Assembly (NCBI RefSeq): GCF_040822065.1
Contig: NZ_CP162005.1
Span: 2,108,001 to 2,172,000 of the forward strand
Direction: 5' to 3'
Source: Pedobacter sp. WC2423
GTDB lineage: Bacteria; Bacteroidota; Bacteroidia; Sphingobacteriales; Sphingobacteriaceae
Length of the DNA: 64,000 bases
Below the pieces are notes generated by a model that saw only the letters and a list, made by a program, of their open reading frames with translations, had not been told where the DNA came from and did not search any database. The position numbers were made by a program, and so were the translations under genes. Of the stretch, positions 54,282 to 63,858 are shown piece after piece. Each line of letters starts with the position of its first letter. The first letter of the stretch is position 1.

Positions 54282-57246
54282 CCGTATAATTGAGATAAGC
54301 CTGATGCTTGTTCATAAAATGATAAGCCAGGCACTCATATTCTCTGGGCTGGCTTTCAAATATTCTGTTCATGTGCATATGAATAAGACTTGAAATTAAA
54401 TCATATTTATCTTCGGTTCTCCAGTGTGATATTTTAACATTGAGCGTATTAAGCAATTGATAAAAATTATTAACATCTCTTGCATACAGCTGTTTACTTT
54501 CAATCAGCTCTTTCTGGAAATTCCGGTATTTAAGATCCAGTTTACGGCTGATTAGCTTATCCTTGTTACTAAATTCTTTTGAAAAGCCAGAAAGGACCTT
54601 ATTAAAAAAATCAAATCGTTGATTTTTATCCTTAATAAAGCACTTTACCATTAAAAGTGCAGAATGCACTGCAAAACTTAACTTAAACCTGGCGTTTAAT
54701 TCACCTGTTTTAAATGCAGACAGGATATATTCACTATCGTAGTAAAATAAGGATTCCACTTCATTTATTAATTCTGTGGAATACCTCTCCAGTTCCCGCT
54801 GATAAGTATCTAATACTATCTCTGATACTTTTCCTGAATTACATAGTGGCTTTAGCCGTGTATTAAGCTCCAGCAATAAATGATGAGCCAATTCTTTATG
54901 GATAAAAAACCGTAACCTGATATGATGTCCAGTATCATTGTATCTGATAAAAAACCACTTAAACGCAGGATCTTTTTTCTTGTATTTCCGGATAACCGGA
55001 GACACTATATTCATTAAAATATTGTCCCCTAATGAATCATGTGCATATAATTTAAGGTATAACCATTCATCACCCGGAAAAAAGGTCCGTCTAACCTTCA
55101 ATTTTTTAATATCTCCGATTATTTTCGAATTTGACTGAGGTAAAATATATGATTTTGACTGATTGATTATACAGGCTATATATTGGGTCGCATAAGGCTG
55201 TTTTTTCTTATCCTGAAGGTCTGCTGCATCAGCAGAAAAAACATATTCTTTTAATATGACTGATTCTTTATTTTTAATGCATTTCCTAAATAGATCCAGG
55301 TCATCTTTATGAGTGCTGTTAAATACAAGAAAATTATCTCTTTCATTCAAACTAAAATACGCAGGCAGTGCTAATTCCTTCCAAAAATCCAGATTCTGTG
55401 CAACTATCTTACTGATCTTGTCCCGGTCAAGTATCCAGGTAGCTGGAGAAATAACAGCATGATTTAGCTGTACACGCGGGTAGAAAGACATGCCCGGAAA
55501 AATATCTTTCAAAGAAAATGATAAACTAGCCTTAATTCCCTGGTATTGCAGATCACAAAGAAATCTAAACACGGGAATAGTCGCAAGCTGACTATTGTAG
55601 GCTGAAGAGAGTCTTGGTATAATATACTTATTAAGTTTAACTGACCTTAACAAAATCGTATGCTCACGAACAGAAATAACCAGATCATTCAATTTAATGG
55701 TGTTTTCTGCAGGGCGTCCCGGATGAGTGAGTACAGGAATTTCGTAAGGATAAAAATGCCCGCGCTGATTGATATTTGAAGTCCTGTTAGCTGGTGAAAA
55801 TGCAATTTCAGCAAATATAAAATCATGATTTATGGCCATCTCTTGTTGGCAAATGTCTTTAAGCTGATGATCAATTTCTGAATTTGAGATTCCAAATCTG
55901 GCTCCTGCTTCGATTCCGGAAATACCGCCGGCCTGGTCTATCCATAATTCCTGATCTACATTCTTATATAAAATACTCATACCTGGCGGCAGTACAGATT
56001 TACTTTCCGGCAGTAAATTAAGATCCTCCTGCGTGAGCAGAATCTTATCTGTACCGGATCTTGAAATATTATTCCATTTTTCAAAAAGCAATCTTTCAGC
56101 CTCTCCCCATTTTACTGTATTTACGGAATCTTTATTCCTGAATAAGTCATCGACGAATTCATTATTCTGATTGCCAAAAGCCGAAGCTAAATTATCATAT
56201 CCAATACCAGCACCCGGGTCTATGACTTCCATTAAGCCAACTTCCTGCTGATCGTATCTTTTGATAAATGAGTTTTTAAATACAAGCATTGCTTCCTCAT
56301 TTTTATCTTTAGTCAGCTTGTTCAGGTTCTTAATCAGCGAAATAAACACAGAATGTATTTCCTTATTTAGTCCACCGGAAATTTCGCGCTCATACAAACT
56401 ATAAGGAACATTTTTTTCATTCCTGCCAAGAATCTCCTCTATATGTTTATTCAGCCTGGGTAAAACATCATTTTGATCATTAATTGGCATTGAAAATGTA
56501 TTGATCCCCTTTAAATCAAGTTGAGCATATTCCTTCAGCAAACCCATACAACGTTCATTATAGGATTTGCCGGTAACATTTGGTATCAATTCTGAAACAA
56601 TTACACCTCCATTTACTAAATGATCAAAATAATCGTAAATCCCCGCATCCTCCCCATATTGTTTCACCAAATAATTTATAATAGCACCTTTGGTCTGCCC
56701 CTGATCTATAAATTTCAACAGCCCTTTCATACCGGGAATCACTTTTAAATGTATAATAGTATGTTTATCCTGTTCCGTATAATCCTGGTTAACAAAATAT
56801 AATTCTCCAGCCACCGTGTACATAGAATTATTAGGAAGATATTGTATAGCTGATAATTCCTCTGGTTTTAATTTACTGACGTAATCCAGCACAGCTACAA
56901 AATCGGGAAGTGCCTTGAGTTCACCTTTACCACTAAAAAGCAGGTTATTGCCCTTTTCAGCTGTCCACTTAGCCAGTGAAAAAGAAGAAAAAAGGCCATA
57001 TGGTAACGGCCTGAAACACATTCTGTTCAGATATTTCCACAGCGTGGTCTTTACCTGTTCATTGAATTGAGTATAGTCAAAATTCTTTTTCTTTAATTCA
57101 ATATAGAGCGTCTGACTCGCAAAAAATAAACTGGCTCTGAAGAAATCAGTAGTTAATGCTTGCTGAAGAAAGGATTCGTTAAAATTTTCATAGCTATAGG
57201 CTGGTGACCGTACAAGTAAAAATGGGTCTACAATGAATTCAGACAT
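54265..57246 (-). CDS. lanB: Full-length LanB lantibiotic dehydratase
   Basis: The 993-residue protein has the class I dehydratase plan. The N-terminal glutamylation domain starts with DPFLLVRSPAYSYENF and has RMCFRPLPYGLFSSFSLAKW at about 82-101; the C-terminal 290 residues form the elimination domain found also in thiopeptide enzymes (RRTFFPGDEWLYLKLYAHDS, WFFIRYNDTGHHIRLRFFIH, VLDTYQRELERYS). LanB uses glutamyl-tRNA to turn Ser and Thr of a precursor into dehydro residues. No LanC, protease or transporter gene is nearby. The nearest candidate substrate is the Cys-free peptide at 52220-52369. The gene ends in a 17-bp overlap with the LytTR gene. Confidence 0.88.
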   Translation of the reverse strand: MSEFIVDPFLLVRSPAYSYENFNESFLQQALTTDFFRASLFFASQTLYIELKKKNFDYTQFNEQVKTTLWKYLNRMCFRPLPYGLFSSFSLAKWTAEKGNNLLFSGKGELKALPDFVAVLDYVSKLKPEELSAIQYLPNNSMYTVAGELYFVNQDYTEQDKHTIIHLKVIPGMKGLLKFIDQGQTKGAIINYLVKQYGEDAGIYDYFDHLVNGGVIVSELIPNVTGKSYNERCMGLLKEYAQLDLKGINTFSMPINDQNDVLPRLNKHIEEILGRNEKNVPYSLYEREISGGLNKEIHSVFISLIKNLNKLTKDKNEEAMLVFKNSFIKRYDQQEVGLMEVIDPGAGIGYDNLASAFGNQNNEFVDDLFRNKDSVNTVKWGEAERLLFEKWNNISRSGTDKILLTQEDLNLLPESKSVLPPGMSILYKNVDQELWIDQAGGISGIEAGARFGISNSEIDHQLKDICQQEMAINHDFIFAEIAFSPANRTSNINQRGHFYPYEIPVLTHPGRPAENTIKLNDLVISVREHTILLRSVKLNKYIIPRLSSAYNSQLATIPVFRFLCDLQYQGIKASLSFSLKDIFPGMSFYPRVQLNHAVISPATWILDRDKISKIVAQNLDFWKELALPAYFSLNERDNFLVFNSTHKDDLDLFRKCIKNKESVILKEYVFSADAADLQDKKKQPYATQYIACIINQSKSYILPQSNSKIIGDIKKLKVRRTFFPGDEWLYLKLYAHDSLGDNILMNIVSPVIRKYKKKDPAFKWFFIRYNDTGHHIRLRFFIHKELAHHLLLELNTRLKPLCNSGKVSEIVLDTYQRELERYSTELINEVESLFYYDSEYILSAFKTGELNARFKLSFAVHSALLMVKCFIKDKNQRFDFFNKVLSGFSKEFSNKDKLISRKLDLKYRNFQKELIESKQLYARDVNNFYQLLNTLNVKISHWRTEDKYDLISSLIHMHMNRIFESQPREYECLAYHFMNKHQAYLNYTANDEF

Positions 57247-57418
57247 TTTGAGCGATAATTATATTTGGCAAAATTGGGAGCAGCCCCAAGCGCCCGAAAT
57301 TTATCAAAAAATCCACACCTATTGTACATTTATGAACAGTATTTGTCTGAAAGTTGAATTCAAAAAACAACAACCAAATTAATCAACTGACTGTCAGACC
57401 AATAAAAAAAAACAGAAA

Positions 57419-58057
57419 TTATGATTTAGTAGCAGAAATACGGTAAGCACATCTTCTGCCCCCGTCAACAATGTACTCTATACGTTTGATAGGTACTTCC
57501 TCTCCCATAACGGTTTGCAAAGTTTTGAACTCTGCACTGCAGATTGCAGGATTCGCATGCGCAGCAGCACCGATAGGGCAATGATTTTCGATAAAGATAA
57601 ATCCTTCTTCATCTTTGATTACCTGGGCCATATAGCCCTCTTGTGTCCGGATAGAGACAAAACTGTTAATCCTTTTTTCCAGGTCGGATACTCCTTCCAG
57701 TTCTTTTAAATATTTATTGGTTCCTTTCTCACCATTAGCAGTAATCAACTGTGAAACAGCCCCCTCCCCTAACAATTCTTTCATCACTTCCATCAGCTTC
57801 ACTGTTAATGCAGCATGGGTATCAGGGAACCTCGACTGCCCCATACTGGTCAGCGACCATAATTGCTGAGGTCTTCCTCTGCCGGTTACGGTTTTACTCG
57901 AAGTAACCAGGCCTTCTTTTTCCAGCCGGAGCATTTGGAAACGCGCTCCTTCTACTGTCACCTTAAATTCCCGGGCAAGCGACAATAGAGACTGTGGCCC
58001 GCTGGTTTTCAACAGGTTCACAGCACCTTCCCTAAATGGCACTTTATTTTCTTCCAT
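57419..58057 (-). CDS. sufR: SufR-like winged-helix regulator of the suf operon
   Basis: The 212-residue regulator has an N-terminal winged helix (AVNLLKTSGPQSLLSLAREFKVTVEGARFQMLRLEKEGLVTSSK, wing at about 55-70 GRGRPQQLWSLT) and three C-terminal cysteines at 160, 173 and 203 (ENHCPIGAAAHANPAIC and GGRRCAYRI), in the spacing of the iron-sulfur ligands of cyanobacterial SufR. SufR loses its cluster under iron limitation or stress and derepresses suf. The gene is at the 3' end of suf, with a single-base overlap to sufT, giving feedback. The perfect inverted repeat at 63703-63732 in the suf promoter is the obvious operator. Confidence 0.85.
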   Translation of the reverse strand: MEENKVPFREGAVNLLKTSGPQSLLSLAREFKVTVEGARFQMLRLEKEGLVTSSKTVTGRGRPQQLWSLTSMGQSRFPDTHAALTVKLMEVMKELLGEGAVSQLITANGEKGTNKYLKELEGVSDLEKRINSFVSIRTQEGYMAQVIKDEEGFIFIENHCPIGAAAHANPAICSAEFKTLQTVMGEEVPIKRIEYIVDGGRRCAYRISATKS

Positions 58058-58368
58058 TACAACCAGCCCAGTTCTAATCTTGCTTCATCACTCATCATAT
58101 CTCTATCCCACGGCGGGTCAAAAGTAAGCCGTACTTCTACTTCATTTACGCCTTCTACAGCTTTCACCTTGGTTTCTACTTCACCGAGAATTTCTCCGGC
58201 AGCAGGACAGGCTGGCGCAGTCAGCGTCATATAAATATGTACGTTATTATCTTCCAGCATATCAATTTTATAGATCAGGCCCAGTTCATAAATATTTACT
58301 GGTATCTCCGGATCATATATGGTATGCAATGCTTCTTCAATCTTGTCTCTTAACAATGGTTCGTTCAT
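58057..58368 (-). CDS. sufT: SufT/MIP18-family iron-sulfur assembly protein
   Basis: The 103-residue product is a DUF59/MIP18 domain: LRDKIEEALHTIYDPEIPVNIYELGLIYKI and LTAPACPAAGEILGEVETKV with the reactive Cys, ending in VRLTFDPPWDRDMMSDEARLELG. SufT helps mature iron-sulfur proteins, especially lipoyl and radical-SAM type. It lies between sufE (11 bp) and the regulator (1-bp overlap). Confidence 0.92.
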   Translation of the reverse strand: MNEPLLRDKIEEALHTIYDPEIPVNIYELGLIYKIDMLEDNNVHIYMTLTAPACPAAGEILGEVETKVKAVEGVNEVEVRLTFDPPWDRDMMSDEARLELGWL

Positions 58369-58379
58369 AATTATCTCTT

Positions 58380-58799
58380 TTAATCCTGTGATTTAAAAGC
58401 CAGAGCATACATTTTCATTTGTTTTAACATAGCCAGCAATCCGTTGGAACGGTTTGGGGACAAATGATTTTGCAGACCTATGGTGTTTATAAAATACAAA
58501 TCTGCAGCTATAATTTCCTCTGGAGTATGTCCGGATAAAACCCTTACCATCATACTGATTAAGCCTTTGGTAATAATTGCATCACTGTCAGCGGTAAATG
58601 ATATTTTACCATCTTTGTATGCTGGATGCAACCAGACGCTTGACTGACATCCTTTAATCAGGTTCTCCGGAATTTTATATTGTGCATCAATTAAAGGAAG
58701 TTCTTTCCCCATATCAATGATATTCTCATATTTATCCATCCAGTCTGAAAAGAGTTCAAACTCTTCAATAATTTCGTCCTGTTTTTCGTTAATCGTCAT
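58380..58799 (-). CDS. sufE: SufE sulfur-transfer protein
   Basis: The 139-residue sulfur acceptor has the signature ENLIKGCQSSVWL with the active Cys at residue 51, the same position as in E. coli SufE, and the C-terminal GLQNHLSPNRSNGLLAML typical of the family. It takes persulfide sulfur from SufS and passes it to SufBCD. It follows sufS by 9 bp. Confidence 0.94.
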   Translation of the reverse strand: MTINEKQDEIIEEFELFSDWMDKYENIIDMGKELPLIDAQYKIPENLIKGCQSSVWLHPAYKDGKISFTADSDAIITKGLISMMVRVLSGHTPEEIIAADLYFINTIGLQNHLSPNRSNGLLAMLKQMKMYALAFKSQD

Positions 58800-58808
58800 C
58801 TGTAAAAA

Positions 58809-60032
58809 TTATATCAGTATAGCGGCAGCTCTTTTTATTCCGGCTACCAGTAAATCTACTTCTGAACGGGTATTATAAAAGGCAAATGAAGCCCTGCATG
58901 TTCCTGGTATACCGAAAAAGTCCATCACAGGTTCAGTACAATGATGTCCGGTACGGATGGCTATCCCTTGTTTATCCAACAATTCTCCAAGATCATAAGG
59001 ATGTACATCATCAATCAAAAATGAAATTACACTGGCACGCTGAGCCGATTTACCAATAAATTTAAGATTGCTGATGTCCGCTAATTGCTCCATTGCATAA
59101 TTTAATAATTCATCTTCTTTCTCCTGTATAGCATCCAGACCAATACTATTCACGTAATCTATGGCCGCACCCAGCCCGATTGCACCACTGATATCCGGAG
59201 TACCTGCTTCAAATTTATAAGGCAGATCGTTGTATATTGTCTTTTCGAAAGTGACCGTTTTGATCATATCTCCACCTCCCTGATAAGGAGGAATTATATT
59301 CAGCCATTTTTCTTTACCATAAAGCGCACCAATTCCGGTAGGCCCGTAAATTTTGTGTCCTGAAAAAACAAGAAAATCAACATCAAGTTCCTGTACATCT
59401 ATGGGTAAATGCTGTATCGCCTGGGCAGCGTCAATCATTACTGGAATATTTTTCGCATGTGCCTGTTGAATAATCTCCCTGACCGGATTAATAGTCCCCA
59501 AAGAGTTTGATACATAAGTAACAGATACCAGTTTTACGCTCTCCTCTAAAAGGGCAGGCAGCGCATCCATTTGCAACACGCCATTTTCATCCATAGGAAT
59601 AACCTTTAAGGTTGCTCCGCGCTCTTCACAAATCATTTGCCAGGGCACGATATTCGAATGATGCTCCATCGCAGAAATCAGGATACTATCACCTTGATGC
59701 AGGAATTTTTTCCCAAAGGAAGAAGCGACCAGGTTAATTCCGTCAGTTGTTCCTTTAGTGAAAATCACCTCATGAGAAAAGGCCGCATTTATAAATTGAC
59801 TCACCTTATGACGTGCTTCTTCATAAGCAGCTGTTGCTTGCTGACTAAGCAAGTGTACACCGCGGTGTACATTACTGTTGCAAGTTTTATAGTAATCCGC
59901 TACAGCAGCTAAAACTGCTGCAGGTTTCTGCGTTGTCGCTGCATTATCAAGGTATACTAAATCTTTTCCATATACTTTGGTATGCAGTATAGGAAAGTCT
60001 TCTCTGATATTTTCTGCTATTGATTTGCCCAT
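58809..60032 (-). CDS. sufS: Cysteine desulfurase SufS
   Basis: The 407-residue PLP enzyme frees sulfur from cysteine. It has YLDNAATTQKP at 27-37, the PLP-contacting H at TMEHHSN-like AMEHHSNIVP (121-130), PLP-Lys K227 in FSGHKIYGPTG and the persulfide Cys C365 in RTGHHCTEP, the type II spacing of SufS. It is in the order sufB-C-D-S-E, with 13 bp to sufD. Confidence 0.95.
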   Translation of the reverse strand: MGKSIAENIREDFPILHTKVYGKDLVYLDNAATTQKPAAVLAAVADYYKTCNSNVHRGVHLLSQQATAAYEEARHKVSQFINAAFSHEVIFTKGTTDGINLVASSFGKKFLHQGDSILISAMEHHSNIVPWQMICEERGATLKVIPMDENGVLQMDALPALLEESVKLVSVTYVSNSLGTINPVREIIQQAHAKNIPVMIDAAQAIQHLPIDVQELDVDFLVFSGHKIYGPTGIGALYGKEKWLNIIPPYQGGGDMIKTVTFEKTIYNDLPYKFEAGTPDISGAIGLGAAIDYVNSIGLDAIQEKEDELLNYAMEQLADISNLKFIGKSAQRASVISFLIDDVHPYDLGELLDKQGIAIRTGHHCTEPVMDFFGIPGTCRASFAFYNTRSEVDLLVAGIKRAAAILI

Positions 60033-60045
60033 TTCCAGCCTCTTT

Positions 60046-61377
60046 TTAAATGATTGTTGCTAATGAATTTTCCATCTTTTTATAAATTAAAGATTGAACA
60101 AAATCCTTTATTGCTTCATTCTCAATTTTTTGAGTAACATCAAACATAAATGCTTCTACAAGTAATTTACGTGAAGATTCTTCAGATATTCCTCTTGAAC
60201 GCAGGTAAAACAATGATTCAGGATCAAACTGTCCTACTGTACATCCGTGACTGCATTTCACATCATCGGCGAAAATCTCTAATTGCGGTTTAGCAAAAAC
60301 CTGTGCTTTATCGCTCAGCAAAAGGTTATTATTTTGCTGAAAAGCATTAGTTTTCTGAGCTGGGCGTTCTACAAATACTTTTCCGTTAAATACGGCTTTA
60401 CCTTTGTCTAACAATACCCCTTTATAAATCTCATTGCTATCACAATGAGGGAAGCGATGGTGAATAGCGGTATGATTATCAGTTAACTGATGACCTGCTA
60501 CCAGGTATAAGCCTAACAAATTAGTTTCGGTTGCCGTACCATTCAGTACAATTTCCAGGTTATTCCGGATCAGCTCTGCACCAGGTAAATTGAACATGAA
60601 GTTATCATAACGGCTATTACGCTCTTGTGTAATGTGGTTATAATTGATCAGCCTGTCTTCTGCAGCATTGTCCTGAATCACATACTGGATCAGGTTTGCA
60701 TTTTCTTTGACGGTCACCTGTGTTACACTGTTCATCAATACACGCTGTGCATTTGCTAAAGTGACAGCACTATCAATCAGTTCTGCTTTTGCATTTTCAT
60801 TCACGACAATTAGATGGCGCGGCTGAAAAAGCATATTTTCTGTAGCCGTATAAAGATGTATAAGCTGTACAGGTTTGTCTAATACTACATTTTTTGGCAC
60901 TTCAAGGAAGTATCCATCTGTAAAAAATGCAGTATTCAACGCATACATTCTATTGCCATCTGCTTCTTTACAGGTCGTATAGTTTTTATAACTTTCTGTA
61001 TTGATTACACTTTCAAGCGGAAGAATAATCAATTGATCAGCTTCTGGTAAAACTGACAAGTTAAATTGGATTTTACCATTCAGTAAAACCAGTAACCAGG
61101 CATCCAGACCAGGTATAGTTGCTGCTGTTATTGCTTTTTTAATGTCTTGCTGATCCGCATCTCCTGTAGTTAAAGAAAAGGTATCAGTAAGAAACGGGGT
61201 CAGATTAGTGAATTTCCAATCTTCATCTTTTGATGTCGGAAAACCTTTAGCTTTAAATAGCTCAAAGGCTTCTTCTCTTGATTTTGATAAATCACCATTA
61301 GTATTTTGACCTTTGGCAGCATTTTCAAACTCAGTAATCAACTGATTATAGAATGGAGCTGTTAACTGATTTACCAT
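60046..61377 (-). CDS. sufD: SufD scaffold subunit
   Basis: The 443-residue beta-helix protein forms the SufBC2D scaffold. The SufD end is visible as FADDVKCSHGCTVGQFDPESLFYLRSRGI with the conserved His and Cys, and ALNTAFFTDGYFLEVPKNVVLDKPVQLIHLY in the middle. It starts one base after sufC ends. The family usually has 420-450 residues. Confidence 0.94.
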   Translation of the reverse strand: MVNQLTAPFYNQLITEFENAAKGQNTNGDLSKSREEAFELFKAKGFPTSKDEDWKFTNLTPFLTDTFSLTTGDADQQDIKKAITAATIPGLDAWLLVLLNGKIQFNLSVLPEADQLIILPLESVINTESYKNYTTCKEADGNRMYALNTAFFTDGYFLEVPKNVVLDKPVQLIHLYTATENMLFQPRHLIVVNENAKAELIDSAVTLANAQRVLMNSVTQVTVKENANLIQYVIQDNAAEDRLINYNHITQERNSRYDNFMFNLPGAELIRNNLEIVLNGTATETNLLGLYLVAGHQLTDNHTAIHHRFPHCDSNEIYKGVLLDKGKAVFNGKVFVERPAQKTNAFQQNNNLLLSDKAQVFAKPQLEIFADDVKCSHGCTVGQFDPESLFYLRSRGISEESSRKLLVEAFMFDVTQKIENEAIKDFVQSLIYKKMENSLATII

Positions 61378-61378
61378 C

Positions 61379-62152
61379 TTATATTTTATTTATTGATTCA
61401 TTGCCATGGAATTCTTCTTTCAACCAGTCGTATCCCTTTTCTTCCAGCTCCAATGCCAGTTCTTTTGTACCTGAGCGCACAATCTGACCGTTGTACAATA
61501 CGTGTACAAAATCAGGCACGATATATTCCAATAAGCGTTGATAGTGTGTAATCAGTACAAAAGCATTAGCTGCAGAACGCAATTTATTAATACCATTTGA
61601 TACAATACGTAAAGCATCAATATCCAGTCCTGAATCTGTTTCATCCAGAATTGATAATTTTGGTTCCAGCATCGCCAACTGAAATACTTCGTTTCTTTTT
61701 TTCTCTCCTCCGGAAAAACCCTGGTTTAAAGAACGGTTAGCCAATTTGGCTTCAAATTCTACCAAAGCTTGTTTTTCCTTCGTCATTTTCAAGAACTCCT
61801 TAGCGGAAAGCGGCGGAAGATTACGGTGAATCCTGATTTCGCTTAAAGCAGTTCTTAAGAAGTTAATATTCGATACTCCAGGAATTTCCACAGGATATTG
61901 AAATGCAAGAAAAACACCTTCACGCGCACGTACTTCAGGCTTCATATCCAACAGGTTTTTACCGTCCAGCCAAACTTCACCTTCAGTAATCTCGTAATTT
62001 TCACGACCCGCCAGCACAGATGCCAATGAACTTTTGCCCGACCCGTTAGGCCCCATAATCGCATGTACTTCACCGGCTTTTACCTCCAGATTAATTCCTT
62101 TTAAGATTTCTTTTCCTTCAATATTCGCATGAAGATTTTTTATTGATAACAT
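61379..62152 (-). CDS. sufC: SufC ATPase
   Basis: The 257-residue ABC-type ATPase powers the Suf scaffold. It has Walker A GPNGSGKSS at 34-42, the SufC-specific signature NQGFSGGEKKRNEV and a Walker B LSILDETDSGLDIDAL with the atypical extra D, followed by LITHYQRLL. No membrane domain, as expected for a soluble complex. It lies 23 bp after sufB. Confidence 0.96.
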   Translation of the reverse strand: MLSIKNLHANIEGKEILKGINLEVKAGEVHAIMGPNGSGKSSLASVLAGRENYEITEGEVWLDGKNLLDMKPEVRAREGVFLAFQYPVEIPGVSNINFLRTALSEIRIHRNLPPLSAKEFLKMTKEKQALVEFEAKLANRSLNQGFSGGEKKRNEVFQLAMLEPKLSILDETDSGLDIDALRIVSNGINKLRSAANAFVLITHYQRLLEYIVPDFVHVLYNGQIVRSGTKELALELEEKGYDWLKEEFHGNESINKI

Positions 62153-62175
62153 AGTATTCTTTATTTTTTTATGGT

Positions 62176-63624
62176 CTACCCTACGCTGCCTTCGAGTGTA
62201 AGAGAAAGTAATTTTTGAGCTTCTACTGCAAATTCCATTGGCAATTGATTCAGTACATCTTTTGCATATCCATTAACGATTAACGCAATGGCTTGTTCTG
62301 CATCAATTCCACGCTGATTCAGATAAAACACCTGATCTTCTCCGATTTTAGAGGTGGTAGCTTCATGCTCTATGGTTGCTGTATTGTTTTTAGATTCGAT
62401 ATATGGAAAAGTATGCGCACCGCAACGATCACCAATTAATAAAGAGTCACATTGTGTAAAGTTCCGTGCATAAGCAGCTTTGGGGCCCATTTGCACTAAA
62501 CCGCGATAGCTGTTTTGTCCTTGTCCGGCAGAAATACCTTTAGAAATAATCCTGCTTTTAGTATGGGCTCCAAGATGGTATATTTTTGTTCCGGTATCTG
62601 CAATCTGCATATTGTTCGTCACAGCAACAGAATAGAACTCTCCTGAAGAATAGTCCCCTTGTAATAGGATACTTGGGTATTTCCAGGTAATTGCTGAACC
62701 AGTTTCTACTTGTGTCCATGAAATTTTAGCACGCTCACCACGACAGGCACCACGCTTGGTCACAAAATTAAAGATACCGCCTTTTCCTTCTTTATCTCCA
62801 GGATACCAGTTTTGTACCGTAGAATACTTGATCTCCGCACCTTTCATTGCAATCAGTTCTACTACAGCAGCATGCAATTGATTTTCATCACGCATCGGAG
62901 CAGTACATCCTTCCAGGTAACTTACATAACTATCTTCGTCAGCAATAATCAATGTACGTTCAAACTGACCCGTATTTTCAGCGTTAATCCTGAAATAGGT
63001 AGAAAGTTCCATCGGGCATCTTACTCCTTTAGGAATGTATACAAAAGATCCATCCGAAAATACAGCAGTATTTAAAGAAGCAAAAACATTGTCTGTATGC
63101 GGGACTACAGAACCCAGATATTTTTGTATCAGTTCAGGATGTTCTTTAACAGCATCACTGATAGAACAGAAAATAATTCCAAGCTCATTCAGGTGTTTTT
63201 TATAAGTGGTAGTTACCGATACACTATCAAATACAACATCCACAGCAACGCCTGCCAGTTGTTTCTGTTCTGACATCGGAATGCCTAATTTCTCAAAGGT
63301 ACGCAGCAACTCAGGATCTACTTCATCCAGTGAGGCATACTTGGCTTGTTGTTTGGGAGCGGCATAATAAGAAATAGACTGGAAGTCAATTTCGGGCATC
63401 TTAAAGTTTTGCCATTGCGGCATTTCTTGCTTCTGGAAAGCTTTGAAACCTTTCATGCGCCAATCGAGTAGCCATTGGGGTTCATTCTTTTTTGCAGAAA
63501 TAAACCTTACTGTATCTTCGTTGAGTCCGATTTCAGAAATATCCATATCAATTGCTGTAACAAAGCCAAATTCGTATTCACGGTTTGCCAGTTGTTCGAG
63601 CATCAAATCATCTTTTTCCATCAT
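62176..63624 (-). CDS. sufB: SufB scaffold subunit
   Basis: The 482-residue scaffold protein builds the iron-sulfur cluster with SufC and SufD. It has [44 protein letters not shown] at about 204-247 and the C-terminal [22 protein letters not shown] with conserved Cys and His, and [21 protein letters not shown]. It is the first gene of the operon, with a TTTG-N18-TATCTTTG promoter upstream. SufA is not part of the operon. Confidence 0.96.
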   Translation of the reverse strand: MMEKDDLMLEQLANREYEFGFVTAIDMDISEIGLNEDTVRFISAKKNEPQWLLDWRMKGFKAFQKQEMPQWQNFKMPEIDFQSISYYAAPKQQAKYASLDEVDPELLRTFEKLGIPMSEQKQLAGVAVDVVFDSVSVTTTYKKHLNELGIIFCSISDAVKEHPELIQKYLGSVVPHTDNVFASLNTAVFSDGSFVYIPKGVRCPMELSTYFRINAENTGQFERTLIIADEDSYVSYLEGCTAPMRDENQLHAAVVELIAMKGAEIKYSTVQNWYPGDKEGKGGIFNFVTKRGACRGERAKISWTQVETGSAITWKYPSILLQGDYSSGEFYSVAVTNNMQIADTGTKIYHLGAHTKSRIISKGISAGQGQNSYRGLVQMGPKAAYARNFTQCDSLLIGDRCGAHTFPYIESKNNTATIEHEATTSKIGEDQVFYLNQRGIDAEQAIALIVNGYAKDVLNQLPMEFAVEAQKLLSLTLEGSVG

Positions 63625-63683
63625 TATTCAGTTTAGAAACTTTAGCTGCGGCATTCGGATAGCCGGAGAGATAAAGCAGAATA

Positions 63684-63713
63684 CAAAGATAGGCAATGAG
63701 GGTAATAAACAAA
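63684..63713 (-). promoter_or_regulatory. suf promoter
   Basis: On the minus strand TTTG (63713-63710) is followed after 18 bp by TATCTTTG (63691-63684), a full match to the Bacteroidota consensus. Transcription would start near 63677, about 53 nt before sufB. Confidence 0.7.
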
Positions 63714-63732
63714 GGTATTACTTTGTTTATTA
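63703..63732. promoter_or_regulatory. Perfect inverted repeat over the suf -33 box
   Basis: Arms TAATAAACAAAG and CTTTGTTTATTA are exactly complementary over 12 bp with a 6-bp spacer. The left arm contains the -33 TTTG. It is the likely operator of the SufR-like regulator or of another iron/redox repressor. Confidence 0.65.
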
Positions 63733-63858
63733 CAAATAAATGAGTTTATATGCGGATTTTTGGCTATCCAAGTCATTAACTAAGATTAATTATCAAAAAG
63801 ATTACATTCATTTTCTGTTTTTCCACTTAGATTTACGGTGATATTTTAAAGATTTAAA

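Noticed and set aside
57255..57275. TATATTTG on the plus strand near the LanB start
   Set aside because: It points away from LanB into the end of the suf operon, with no gene to drive.
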